DNA of 23,062 bases from a virus: positions 1 through 23,062 of the IMG/VR virus record IMGVR_UViG_3300035698_008450; one strand, written 5' to 3'. The position numbers and the translations under genes are program-made. The notes beneath the pieces were generated by a model. It was not told the DNA's origin. It saw only the letters and a list, made by a program, of their open reading frames with translations, and made no database searches. Positions 1 to 7,705 of this stretch are shown piece by piece (positions within the stretch are counted from its first letter, which is position 1; each line of letters starts with the position of its first letter).

Positions 1-45
1 ATTTGAAATTTCTCTGTGCGATGAGTATTTCTTCTGATGCTGTAG

Positions 46-978
46 ATGAAAAGAGAGGAATTAACTTTGAATTCTAAAGCGTGGTCCCTTGTTGGAGTCT
101 TGTTCATTCTGTATCTGTGGCTGTTCGCCGCGATCTGTGCTCACGCTCAGCCGCCGCTAACTCCCGCCGGTGTGCAGACGGTTGGCAACCCGCTGGTCCA
201 GGGGCTGGTTGCTGCGTATGCCCCTGGCATCCAAGGAATGGGTGGAGATAGGCTGATTGATTTCAGTAGGTATAGACTGATCTTAGATAGCTGGGTTGGG
301 CCTCCAACATGGGTAGTTGCTGGCTTGGAGTTTAGTTCTAGTGACCAGCGTATTGTTGGGAGCAGCTCAAGTTTTCCTGCCCTGGGTACAGGTGATTACA
401 CTGTGCTTATTGGAGCTACGTCGGCATCCCGCTTAGTCGGCGTGGGCTTGCTCGCGTTTGACACATACGATCCATGTTGGCTCCTAAATGAGAATGGTCA
501 GCTTTATGGATACGACAGTGAGTATTTTGGAAATTCTACCGGGACGGTATCAGAGGACACGTATGCTCAACTGGGATGGGTGAGGACCGGGACAGGATCT
601 GGTGAGCTTCACTACTACATTGATGGAGTTGCTGCTGGAACGGGACAACATGCAGTTTCGATGTCGGCACCAACGTCTGTGGTAGTTGGCTCAGATCGAG
701 TTGTGCCTGGAACTTCTTCTTTCGAGGGTACCATCCACTATGTGCTTATATATGACCGAGCTATCACCGTTTCCGAAATCCGCCAACTCTACGTTGATCC
801 TCTCGCATGGGCTCGGCCGAGTCAGCCTGTGTCCCTGTGGGCGATTCTGAGTGGCGAGGCGGCTCCGGCAGGGGGAAACATTGGAAGCATCAACGGAATC
901 GACTGGGCCAACGTGGGCAGCGTTAACTGGATTGATGCGGCGAATATTGGGACAATCAACGGCATTGATGCAAACTAA
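46..978 (+). CDS. Exported LamG/concanavalin A-like lectin-fold protein
   Basis: The N-terminus has a hydrophobic stretch (about residues 14-30) ending in an A-H-A site before Gln35, which looks like a cleavable signal peptide. The body (about 45-255) has the character of a LamG/ConA-like jellyroll. It shows the H-Y-Y-I-D-G-V strand and the closing pattern in which a Y-D-R-A segment is followed by S-E-I-R-Q-L-Y, typical of this fold. Residues 278-310 are three tandem 11-residue repeats. The fold usually binds glycans or mediates adhesion, so a surface or virion carbohydrate-binding role is inferred. The ATG at 46 has no clear ribosome site. A TTG at 67, preceded by GAGAGGAA, would give a shorter and more typical signal peptide and may be the true start. 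A secretion signal is odd for a virion protein, so it may instead act at the host envelope. Fold fairly sure, function not. Confidence 0.75.
   Translation: MKREELTLNSKAWSLVGVLFILYLWLFAAICAHAQPPLTPAGVQTVGNPLVQGLVAAYAPGIQGMGGDRLIDFSRYRLILDSWVGPPTWVVAGLEFSSSDQRIVGSSSSFPALGTGDYTVLIGATSASRLVGVGLLAFDTYDPCWLLNENGQLYGYDSEYFGNSTGTVSEDTYAQLGWVRTGTGSGELHYYIDGVAAGTGQHAVSMSAPTSVVVGSDRVVPGTSSFEGTIHYVLIYDRAITVSEIRQLYVDPLAWARPSQPVSLWAILSGEAAPAGGNIGSINGIDWANVGSVNWIDAANIGTINGIDAN
877..975 (+). repeat. Three tandem 11-residue repeats (33-base units)
   Basis: The last 33 residues of the LamG-like protein divide into NIGSINGIDWA, NVGSVNWIDAA and NIGTINGIDAN. All share N-[IV]-G-[ST]-[IV]-N-x-I-D. The DNA units diverge at third positions, so selection appears to act on the protein. 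Short Ile/Asn/Gly repeats of this kind occur at the ends of some phage and environmental surface proteins and may form a small beta-solenoid or an oligomerisation tip. That role is inferred. Confidence 0.8.
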
Positions 979-996
979 TGACTGGAGAGAGGTAAT

Positions 997-1260
997 ATGT
1001 CGAGACAGCTTGATAAGTGGTGGGTACAGCTTGGAATAACGGTAGGAACAATGTTGGTTGCTGTTGCTTTGGGCTGGTCTGCCATGAGCGGAGATGTTAA
1101 GGCAAATACATTAAAGAACGAAGAGCAAGATATTTGCCTGAAGGAAAATGTAAAGTCATTGCAGGACTATCGGGAATCACTGGTAAGAATGGATGAACGC
1201 TGGATTTCCGTTGAGAAAAACATGAAACGAATAATTACAAAACTGGACAAAGAAGACTAA
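997..1260 (+). CDS. Small membrane protein with coiled coil, holin/spanin candidate
   Basis: The 87-residue product has one N-terminal transmembrane segment (about residues 10-30), preceded by a short charged end. A long charged helical region (about 38-85) rich in Glu, Lys and Asp follows and is probably a coiled coil. This layout resembles inner-membrane spanin subunits (Rz-like) or small accessory holins. Its place directly before the terminase also suits a lysis gene, since lysis and terminase genes adjoin in many podoviruses. No sequence motif proves it, and no endolysin is visible in the window. GAGAGG lies 6 bases before the ATG. The stop overlaps the terminase start as TAATG, which suggests translational coupling. 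Confidence 0.6.
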   Translation: MSRQLDKWWVQLGITVGTMLVAVALGWSAMSGDVKANTLKNEEQDICLKENVKSLQDYRESLVRMDERWISVEKNMKRIITKLDKED

Positions 1261-3671
1261 TGCCTATATCCGATTCATTAAATGAAATGGATGGGAAAGA
1301 TTTGCTGGATGAAGAAGCGATTCAGCATATGCGGAAGATGTGCAAAGAGTCTCTTTTCTTTCTTGCAAGAGCCGTTCTTGGTTTTACGGATCTGGAGCCA
1401 AAGATTCATCTGCAGATTTGTCGTGACCTGGAGGATAATAACAAAAGCCGCAAGATTATTGTAATGCCGAGAACGTGGTTTAAGAGCACGATTGGCTCTA
1501 TTAGCTTTCCTATTTGGCGAGCTATCAGTGACCCGAATGTCAGAATTCTTATCTGTCAAAACTCTCACAGTAATGCTTGTAAGAAACTTGGTTCTATCAA
1601 GCAGATATTTGAGAAGAATAAGCTCTTCAGGTTGTTATTTCCTGAGATATTACCAACTCGTGATTGTAAGTGGTCCAATGATGTCCTCGAAGTAAAGAGA
1701 ACGGCAACGCATCCAGAGGGAACATTCGAAGCTGCTGGAACCGGCACGATGGTTGTTTCTCGCCATTATGATGTTATTATTGAAGATGACACTGTGGCTC
1801 CTGACAAGGATTCAATGGATGTGGAAATGCAGCAACCGACTGCTATGGAAATTGAAAAGGCCATTGGTTGGCACAACCTTACGGTTCCGCTGCTGGTTCA
1901 CCCATTGAAGGGTCAGATTATCATTATTGGAACACGATGGGCAGAAGAGGATCTCATCGGCCATGTTGTGGAGAACCATAAGAACTATCATATCATAACA
2001 CGTGCTGTTAGAGAGAAAGATGGAAAACCAGCATCTGTGGAAGAGGGCGGATTGCCAGCATGGCCGGAACGCTTTAACGATGAAGTTCTTGCTGAGGTAG
2101 AAAAATCCCTCGGGCCATATATGTTTTGTACTCCAGGTGGTGCTCCTGTTATTATGGCGGATTGGTCAGCAAGACCAATATCAATGATAGAGGCTGGTGA
2201 CAGAGTTGTTGGCTTTACATCTGGAACAACAGGAACAAGAAGTGTTACCAAGCCTACTCTTGTGACAGCAACAGGTTCTAAAGTAGCAACTGTTGTAGAA
2301 TTTCTGATGAGCTCTGGTAGAACAGTTCGTTGTACGCCAGACCATAAATGGCTTGTACAAAAGTCTCATACAACGGCAGGAAAATATCAATACGCTCCTG
2401 CTTGTCAGTGGTCATTGGATAAAAAACGTTTTTGGCCGCATGCGGACAAGACAAGAAGAACGATGCACTTTGTGTGTGATCCGTTTATTGATGCCGTAGA
2501 CGATGACAAAAAGGAGATGGCAGCTTACTTTACTGGACTCTATGATGGTGAAGGCAGTTGTACTCGACATTTGACTATTTCTCAGACTACGACTAGAAAT
2601 GGTCCTGTTTATGCAAGAATGAGAACATGCCTTGGTGCTCTTGGGTTTAAGTATAAGGAATATTTAACGCAAGGAAAAGAAAAACATCATATGCCAAGGG
2701 CTGATCTTGTTTTTGGTACGAAGTTTGAGGAACGAAGGCGGTTTTTGTTACAGATGGCTCCTGCCAAAGATGCTTCTATTATTAAGTCTTTGTATGGTGC
2801 AAGGTTTATTAAAGATGAGGATGAGGTAGTTGCTGTTAGATTACTTGGTGAAATGACAGTCTACTGGATAGAGACAGAAACTGGTAACTATATTTCACAA
2901 GGATATTGCAGTAAAAACAGCACATTGATGATGAACCATCCTACGTCAGCTACTAATATGGTGTTTCGTAGAAGCTGGATAGGCTATTTTGAAACACGAG
3001 ATATTACGAAGCTAATGTGCTGTACGACAATTGATCCTGCAGCTAGTGAACGAGAGACTACTGGTGATCCTGATTACACTGTTATTCTTACAACTGGAGT
3101 CGATCCGACAGAAGGGCAAATATTTGTCCTCGGATATGATAGAGAACGAATGAATCCTGGAGAGACCATTGACAGGTTATTCCAGCATTATAAGCTATAT
3201 CACCCATTGGATGTCGGGATGGAATCTGTTGCCTACCAGCGGACTCTCAAGTATTGGATTATGCAGCAGCAGAAAAAGCAGCGACTATTCTTTCCTGTTA
3301 CGGAAATTCCTAATGCTCGAACAGCAAAAGCTGATAGGATTCGCGGGTTGCAGCCTTTTTTCTCAAATAGGCTTGTATTTATTCGTAGTCATATGGATGT
3401 CCTTGAAAGAGAACTGTTGGCATTTCCTACTGCTAGAGGCCATGACGATGTTATTGATGCTCTTTCTATGCAGATTAAATTCTGGAACGATGCCCTTGGG
3501 CAGGTTCGAGAGAGGAAAGAAAGTCAGCTTGCAGCCAACTTGTTTTCTGGAAAGTGCATTGTTGACGAGTTGCTTGGCAGGTCTATTGCTATTAACCGTT
3601 ATCCATATGATATTGGTAACATGAAGGATCGGTTGTCGTCTAAGCAGAAACTTATTGCACACGTTGTATAG
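1260..3671 (+). CDS. terL: Terminase large subunit interrupted by an intein
   Basis: This is the DNA-packaging motor ATPase and nuclease. The N-terminal ATPase has a Walker A-like motif at P70-RTWFKS-T77, a Walker B at D171-VIIE-D176 with catalytic Glu175, and a coupling motif G224-T-R-W227. After the intein (290-553) comes an RNase H-like nuclease with Asp592, Glu655 and the G-H-D-D-x-x-D cluster at 727-733. Removing the intein gives about 539 residues, a normal TerL length. It also rejoins F289 to S554 in a segment resembling the F-S-x-x-x-x-N-x-P linker of terminases. The ATG overlaps the previous stop (TAATG). An in-frame ATG at 1287 lies just after a palindromic motif contained in codons 5-9. 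No small terminase subunit is seen in the window. Identification is secure. Confidence 0.95.
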   Translation: MPISDSLNEMDGKDLLDEEAIQHMRKMCKESLFFLARAVLGFTDLEPKIHLQICRDLEDNNKSRKIIVMPRTWFKSTIGSISFPIWRAISDPNVRILICQNSHSNACKKLGSIKQIFEKNKLFRLLFPEILPTRDCKWSNDVLEVKRTATHPEGTFEAAGTGTMVVSRHYDVIIEDDTVAPDKDSMDVEMQQPTAMEIEKAIGWHNLTVPLLVHPLKGQIIIIGTRWAEEDLIGHVVENHKNYHIITRAVREKDGKPASVEEGGLPAWPERFNDEVLAEVEKSLGPYMFCTPGGAPVIMADWSARPISMIEAGDRVVGFTSGTTGTRSVTKPTLVTATGSKVATVVEFLMSSGRTVRCTPDHKWLVQKSHTTAGKYQYAPACQWSLDKKRFWPHADKTRRTMHFVCDPFIDAVDDDKKEMAAYFTGLYDGEGSCTRHLTISQTTTRNGPVYARMRTCLGALGFKYKEYLTQGKEKHHMPRADLVFGTKFEERRRFLLQMAPAKDASIIKSLYGARFIKDEDEVVAVRLLGEMTVYWIETETGNYISQGYCSKNSTLMMNHPTSATNMVFRRSWIGYFETRDITKLMCCTTIDPAASERETTGDPDYTVILTTGVDPTEGQIFVLGYDRERMNPGETIDRLFQHYKLYHPLDVGMESVAYQRTLKYWIMQQQKKQRLFFPVTEIPNARTAKADRIRGLQPFFSNRLVFIRSHMDVLERELLAFPTARGHDDVIDALSMQIKFWNDALGQVRERKESQLAANLFSGKCIVDELLGRSIAINRYPYDIGNMKDRLSSKQKLIAHVV
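1274..1293 (+). promoter_or_regulatory. Palindromic motif copy 1 (early codons of terL)
   Basis: The sequence TTCATTAAATGAA is a perfect palindrome around its central base and is followed by ATGGATG. Outer CC (1270-1271) and GG (1289-1290) extend the dyad. The same 20-base directional motif recurs at 12455-12474 (+) and 21847-21866 (-), with one base difference each from this copy. Here it encodes part of the TerL N-terminus and precedes an in-frame ATG at 1287. The role is unknown. A protein-binding operator or a phage-specific promoter element is inferred. Confidence 0.6.
2127..2918 (+). other. Intein with single-motif LAGLIDADG homing endonuclease inside TerL
   Basis: This 264-residue intein covers residues 290-553 of the terminase ORF. 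Block A begins at Cys290 with C-T-P-G-G-A-P-V and an A-G-D-R-V strand. Block B is T359-P-D-H362. The C-terminal end follows the block F/G pattern N-Y-I-S-Q-G-Y-C-S-K-N, with terminal Asn553 and Ser554 as the +1 extein nucleophile. The penultimate residue is Lys552 where His is usual. A LAGLIDADG-like helix Y423-FTGLYDGE-G432 marks an endonuclease domain of roughly 110 residues, with Glu431 at the catalytic acidic position. Only one such motif is visible, so it would act as a dimer if active. The insertion lies in the conserved linker between the ATPase and nuclease lobes, a site class typical for inteins. Splicing is expected but not shown. Confidence 0.9.
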
Positions 3672-3679
3672 GCGGATTG

Positions 3680-5368
3680 ATGAAGAAGAAAACACCAGAA
3701 GATTGGATGTCAGATATCAGCAATGCCCTGCATTTCCGAGAGACCTTCGGAAGGGAGAGTCATTGGGCGGATCTCGAAGATAGCTATATGAATGATCCGA
3801 ATGGTGATACTGCTATTGGGCCGAACCTTGTTTATTCATATGGTGACAGCCTGATGTCGATGCTTTCTGTTCCTGATCCGGAGTTCTTAGTTGCACCGGA
3901 AACACGAGATGGCGTCAAGACAGCACCGATTGTTGAAAGACTGGCCGCTCAGCTGACAAGAAAAACGCGGATGAAGAAGGCTGTTGACAGTGGGCTGTTG
4001 AATGCTTATCTGTATGGAAGGCTTATACTTAAGGTTGGTTACGATAGCCTGTATGGCTTTGACCCTTACTATGACATTGGTTCTAGAGAGCAGCCAATGG
4101 GCATGACCCTTACACAATTTGATAAGAAGGGAAAGCGTCTGGAGTTTGGTCCGCAAAAGCCAGGCTGGCCTTGGGTTCGTCCTGTGATGCCGCATGATTT
4201 TGTTGTCCCCTGGGGAACAGTTGATATTGAGAGTGCTCCTTGGTGTGCTTTTCGCTTCATACGAGAAGTCTCTGCAATGAAGAGCGATCCGAAGTATAAA
4301 AATACTACTCGGCTGCAGGCTGACATGAACATGGAAGAGTTCATGAATAGCTATAAGACAGTTGGTGCGAAGAGGATGAAATATGAATCAGCAAGAACGC
4401 ATGACTACAACAATAAGAAAGCTCTGTTCAAAGAGTTCTGGGAGATAAGAGATGCCTCTAGCCATAGAATCATGGTCGTTACCGATGACTATGATAAATT
4501 TCTTAGAGACGATTTCGATGCCATACAGATGGCCTGTGGTCAGCTGCCAGTTGTCACGGGAACCTTTGTTCAGCATCCCAGGTCTTTCTGGACATCACCG
4601 CTCGCATATTATCTGGGACAAATACAGCATACGCAATTTGATATCTCATTGCAAGCGGAAAAGCAAAGACGATTGTCGGTTCTTAAATTCCTCGTCAGAA
4701 AAGGCGTTCTTACGGAAGAGGCTCGGACGAGGTTACTAAGCGGTGATGTAGGTGCTTGTGAAGAGGCTGAACTTGGAACGAGCACGTCTATTAACGAAGT
4801 TTTTGGAACTGTCCCGACAGGTAATCCTATAAACTTCCAGCTGCATTCAGACACTAACAGAGCAGATGCTAGAGACATGATCGGTTTTTCCAGGAACCAA
4901 GTGGGTGAATATGATTCATCCTCTAGGAGAACTGCTCGAGAAGCGACGTTTGTCAACCAAGGCTCTGAACGGCGTTCTGGTAAAAGAATGCAGATGATTT
5001 CGGATGTTTATCGAGATACCTTGCGGCTTGAGAACAAGCTGGTATTCAAGTTTTGGACAACTCCAAGAGACGTGATGGTTGAAAACGGCTGGGCTTCTGT
5101 TACTGGAAGACAGCTTGCCAGTGACTACGCTTATGATCTTACGCTTTCCAGTAAGAGAAATGTTTCTAAGGCACAACGGAAGGTTGAAGCCTTTCAGGTC
5201 TTCATGCAAATGGCTCAGTTCCCAGGTGCAAACTTGCCGATGCTTTATCAGTATCTTATGGATGCTGCAAATGATCCCGCGTTTGAGCAGCTGTTGCCGT
5301 CTCCAGGTTCTAACCAGGGTGGCAGATCGCCAAGCGGTGGGATGCCTACTATTCCTGGGAGTGCTTAA
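3680..5368 (+). CDS. Portal (head-tail connector) protein
   Basis: The 562-residue protein sits directly after TerL and before the scaffold and capsid genes, the expected portal position. Its length and mix of alpha/beta segments suit a podovirus-type portal, the dodecameric ring through which DNA is packaged and to which the tail attaches. Residues near the start (E-D-S-Y-M-N-D-P-N-G) and a long, mostly helical second half are compatible with the clip, wing, stem and crown layout. The C-terminus is Gly/Ser/Pro-rich and probably disordered. I chose the ATG at 3680 over a TTG one codon upstream; AGGCGG lies just before it. Identification rests on context and general character rather than on a diagnostic motif. 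Confidence 0.8.
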   Translation: MKKKTPEDWMSDISNALHFRETFGRESHWADLEDSYMNDPNGDTAIGPNLVYSYGDSLMSMLSVPDPEFLVAPETRDGVKTAPIVERLAAQLTRKTRMKKAVDSGLLNAYLYGRLILKVGYDSLYGFDPYYDIGSREQPMGMTLTQFDKKGKRLEFGPQKPGWPWVRPVMPHDFVVPWGTVDIESAPWCAFRFIREVSAMKSDPKYKNTTRLQADMNMEEFMNSYKTVGAKRMKYESARTHDYNNKKALFKEFWEIRDASSHRIMVVTDDYDKFLRDDFDAIQMACGQLPVVTGTFVQHPRSFWTSPLAYYLGQIQHTQFDISLQAEKQRRLSVLKFLVRKGVLTEEARTRLLSGDVGACEEAELGTSTSINEVFGTVPTGNPINFQLHSDTNRADARDMIGFSRNQVGEYDSSSRRTAREATFVNQGSERRSGKRMQMISDVYRDTLRLENKLVFKFWTTPRDVMVENGWASVTGRQLASDYAYDLTLSSKRNVSKAQRKVEAFQVFMQMAQFPGANLPMLYQYLMDAANDPAFEQLLPSPGSNQGGRSPSGGMPTIPGSA

Positions 5369-5369
5369 G

Positions 5370-5630
5370 ATGCCCATTTACGATTTAAAATGTCCGAGCT
5401 GTGAAGTTATTAGACGAGACTATTATGCTGTTAACTGTAATGATATCCCTAAGTGCACCAGATGCGGAGCGAAAATGAAACGCCTTGTCAGCCGTATCCA
5501 TGCACACGTTCTTCCCAACGGAGGCATCTTCTTAGAGCATGCCGGTCCGCACGGGAAGAATTTTCAAAGCAAGAAAGAAATGCGTGATTTCGAAAAGCAA
5601 ACAGGATCAATGATCGGGATGCTTCACTAA
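5370..5630 (+). CDS. FmdB-like zinc-ribbon small protein
   Basis: The 86-residue protein begins M-P-I-Y-D-L-K-C-P-S-C and has a second pair C29-T-R-C32-G. This gives the CxxC (8, 11) and CxxC (29, 32) zinc-ribbon layout of the FmdB-type regulatory/zinc-ribbon family, including the typical short start and the K-M-K-R-L after the second knuckle. It starts two bases after the portal stop with GGGAG upstream, and its stop overlaps the next ATG as TAATG, so it belongs to the head operon. Family members occur in phage head operons without a settled role. Binding to nucleic acid or to a head protein is a guess. The tail (about 40-86) has no recognisable motif. Confidence 0.75.
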   Translation: MPIYDLKCPSCEVIRRDYYAVNCNDIPKCTRCGAKMKRLVSRIHAHVLPNGGIFLEHAGPHGKNFQSKKEMRDFEKQTGSMIGMLH

Positions 5631-5974
5631 TGGAACCTAAAAAAGCAAAGATTACATGTGATATCTCCGGTATTGGCGGCCTGAAAGAACCAGCAATTAA
5701 GGTAATATTTGTTGGAGAGCACTTTAGTAAGAGAGCACTATTAAGGCTCTTGAAGGCCATTAGAGCTGAATACCGACGGAGTGTTCGGGAGTATCAGACG
5801 AAGAAAAGAATTGAACAACTAACGAAAGCAAAGGAAGAAAACGATGGACTCGAAAATGGAAAAGCCTCAGGAAGAATCGAAGAAGGAAGAGCAACCGGCA
5901 ACCGTAGAGTTGGTGAATATGCTGAAGACGCTCAAGGAAGAAAACGAACAGTTGCGGCAGGAAGCACAGGGTAA
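5630..5974 (+). CDS. Small conserved-type head-operon protein overlapping the scaffold gene
   Basis: The 114-residue product is not recognised. Residues 6-32 look like a short beta-rich segment, followed by a strongly basic helix (S-K-R-A-L-L-R-L-L-K-A-I-R-A-E-Y-R-R, about 33-50). From about residue 72 onward the reading frame overlaps the scaffold ORF by 131 bases in another frame. This tail is rich in Gly, Arg and Glu and looks less protein-like. The TAATG junction with the zinc-ribbon gene argues that it is translated. It may act with the scaffold or portal, but nothing in the sequence proves this. Confidence 0.6.
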   Translation: MEPKKAKITCDISGIGGLKEPAIKVIFVGEHFSKRALLRLLKAIRAEYRRSVREYQTKKRIEQLTKAKEENDGLENGKASGRIEEGRATGNRRVGEYAEDAQGRKRTVAAGSTG

Positions 5975-6593
5975 GCTTGCGGAAAAGGAAGCTAGTGAAA
6001 GCAAGAAGGCTCAAGACGTGAAAGAAGACCTTGAGAAGAAGAGCAGTCTTTCTGCCGTCCTGAAGGATATTGAGAAGTCTGAGAAGACTGACAAGAAGGT
6101 AGACTTTGATAATCTTACGAACCAGGAGCTGTTGGAAGTTCTCACCAATGCTGTTGAAACATACGTTGGTGCGAGTTCGGAAGTTGTCAGCCAGAAGACT
6201 GAAGCTTCGTATGCGACGTTGCAGAAAGAACTCAAGGATACTCAGAATGCCTTGGGAACGATGATTGCACAGAACAGCGTTGACAAGATGCGAACGCGTT
6301 TTCCTGATTTTGACGATCATAAAGAAGCTATTGCAAAGATGATGGAGGAAACTCCCGGTTTGCCGATTGACAAGGCTTATCGTTTTGCTAAGCTTGAGGC
6401 TCTTGAAAGTCAGCCGAATCCAAGAGAAGTTGAAAGTGAATATCCTAACATGCCGGTTGGCCCATCAGGTCTTCCTCTTGTTGAAAAAAGAGACAAGGAC
6501 TCCAAAGAGTCTAATGTTCATAAGAAAGGACTAACGGGATTTCGAGAAATCTTAGACGCTGGAATTGAACGAGCACAAAACAGAGTATCTTAA
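5844..6593 (+). CDS. Scaffolding (capsid assembly) protein
   Basis: The 249-residue, highly charged protein is rich in Glu, Lys, Gln and Ser and has a clear coiled-coil stretch (about residues 20-80, with L-K-E-E-N-E-Q-L-R-Q-E). It has no Cys and little hydrophobic core. This composition and its position immediately before the major capsid gene are typical of phage scaffolds, which shape the procapsid and then leave or are degraded. The C-terminal end (F-R-E-I-L-D-A-G-I-E-R-A-Q-N-R) is a short amphipathic basic helix, like the coat-binding end of other scaffolds. AAGGAAG lies 7 bases before the ATG. The start lies inside the preceding ORF. Position and composition are the evidence; no family motif was recognised. 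Confidence 0.8.
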   Translation: MDSKMEKPQEESKKEEQPATVELVNMLKTLKEENEQLRQEAQGKLAEKEASESKKAQDVKEDLEKKSSLSAVLKDIEKSEKTDKKVDFDNLTNQELLEVLTNAVETYVGASSEVVSQKTEASYATLQKELKDTQNALGTMIAQNSVDKMRTRFPDFDDHKEAIAKMMEETPGLPIDKAYRFAKLEALESQPNPREVESEYPNMPVGPSGLPLVEKRDKDSKESNVHKKGLTGFREILDAGIERAQNRVS

Positions 6594-6605
6594 TAGGAGA
6601 GCATA

Positions 6606-7673
6606 ATGGCAACACTTCCTACACTATCACGAACACTGAACGATGACTTCACGAATACCTGGTATGAGATTCGTGCTGACGTTATCGACAATGTAACGGA
6701 GTCGCACATCATGTGGCTCGCGTTAAAGGAATATGGATGTTTCACTCCGCAAGTTGGTGGTGAGTATATTGAGAGAACCATTGGGTATGGACAGAAAAGT
6801 ACTCAACGGTTCAGCAAGGGTGCTGTGCTGGAGCAGAATGTTGTTCCTGCCGATACTGCGGGCCTGTGGAACTGGCGATACTTTCTTGTTGACGTTAACA
6901 GAACGACTGTTGATGACATGAAGAATGCTGGTAAGTTCAAGATCAAGAGCTACTTGGCTCGTAGGTTGGAACTTGCTCGCTCGGCCCTAGTGGATGATAG
7001 CGAAACTTACAGTATGCAGTGGGGTGCTTATTATGATGGTGACCAGCAGTTTAATGGTCTCTATGATATCTGTCCGTTGTATGTCGCTGAAACGGCTGTT
7101 GGCGATGGATCTGCAAGTGACACGCAAGCAACTGGAACATCCAATGGCGGATTGAACAGGACAAATGCTTGGTGGAGAAACTGGGTTGCTTATGATGGAG
7201 CTTCTGAAAGTGCTTCCGCTTACATTGCTGGTCCCACCAATGATCCGTTCGCGTTGAACCTTGTAACAGACATGCGTCACATGTGGAACAGCATCTCGAA
7301 CAATCAGGAATCGCCGAACTTTATTCTTATGAGCCAAGCGATGTTTGAGGCTTATGAGGATGAAGCTTCTGATAAGCAACAGATTGTTCAGAGCAGCTTT
7401 ACGCAGACCGCTATTGACCTCGGTTTTGAGGCGTTTACGTTCAAGGGGGCAACATGCTCTTGGAGCGGCAAGTTCGCGTCTGATACTTACCACTTGTTCA
7501 TGCTTAATATGAACTGGATTGAATTCCCGTATCATCCTAATCTGTGGTTTGATATGACGGATTGGAAGCAGACGCCGAACCAGCTGGAACAGGTTGCTTA
7601 CATTGCTTGTATGACTCCTGGTATGATTACCACGCAGCCTCGACGCCACGGATCAATGGAATATTCAAGCTAA
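6606..7673 (+). CDS. Major capsid protein
   Basis: The 355-residue protein follows the scaffold with a strong site (TAGGAGAGCATA then ATG). It has the size, acidic/aromatic character and N-terminal helix followed by beta-rich segments expected of an HK97-fold coat protein. Examples are the long helix region K-S-Y-L-A-R-R-L-E-L-A-R-S-A-L-V (about 117-132) and the P-N-F-I-L-M-S-Q-A-M-F-E-A-Y segment (about 236-250), a typical spine/P-domain pattern in podovirus-type coat proteins. It would form the icosahedral shell. It starts with Met-Ala and no cleaved delta domain is obvious. Its role is inferred mainly from gene order, and this is the best capsid candidate in the window. Confidence 0.85.
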   Translation: MATLPTLSRTLNDDFTNTWYEIRADVIDNVTESHIMWLALKEYGCFTPQVGGEYIERTIGYGQKSTQRFSKGAVLEQNVVPADTAGLWNWRYFLVDVNRTTVDDMKNAGKFKIKSYLARRLELARSALVDDSETYSMQWGAYYDGDQQFNGLYDICPLYVAETAVGDGSASDTQATGTSNGGLNRTNAWWRNWVAYDGASESASAYIAGPTNDPFALNLVTDMRHMWNSISNNQESPNFILMSQAMFEAYEDEASDKQQIVQSSFTQTAIDLGFEAFTFKGATCSWSGKFASDTYHLFMLNMNWIEFPYHPNLWFDMTDWKQTPNQLEQVAYIACMTPGMITTQPRRHGSMEYSS

Positions 7674-7705
7674 TTGACAATGCTTCATGATAGGAGATAA
7701 CAAGT

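Noticed and set aside
1-45. Possible end of an upstream gene at the left edge
   Set aside because: Two frames stay open for a few codons (stops at 35-37 and 75-77), but the stretch is too short to support a gene.
1282-1293. Shared mini-ORF start M-K-W-M overlapping motif copies 1 and 2
   Set aside because: The reading is a by-product of the conserved DNA motif. No ribosome site precedes it, and copy 3 gives a different residue.
7674-7701. TTGACA followed by GATAAC, resembling a sigma-70 promoter before the decoration gene
   Set aside because: The -10 is weak and coincides with the ribosome-binding region, leaving no room for a leader. Late genes here look co-transcribed.
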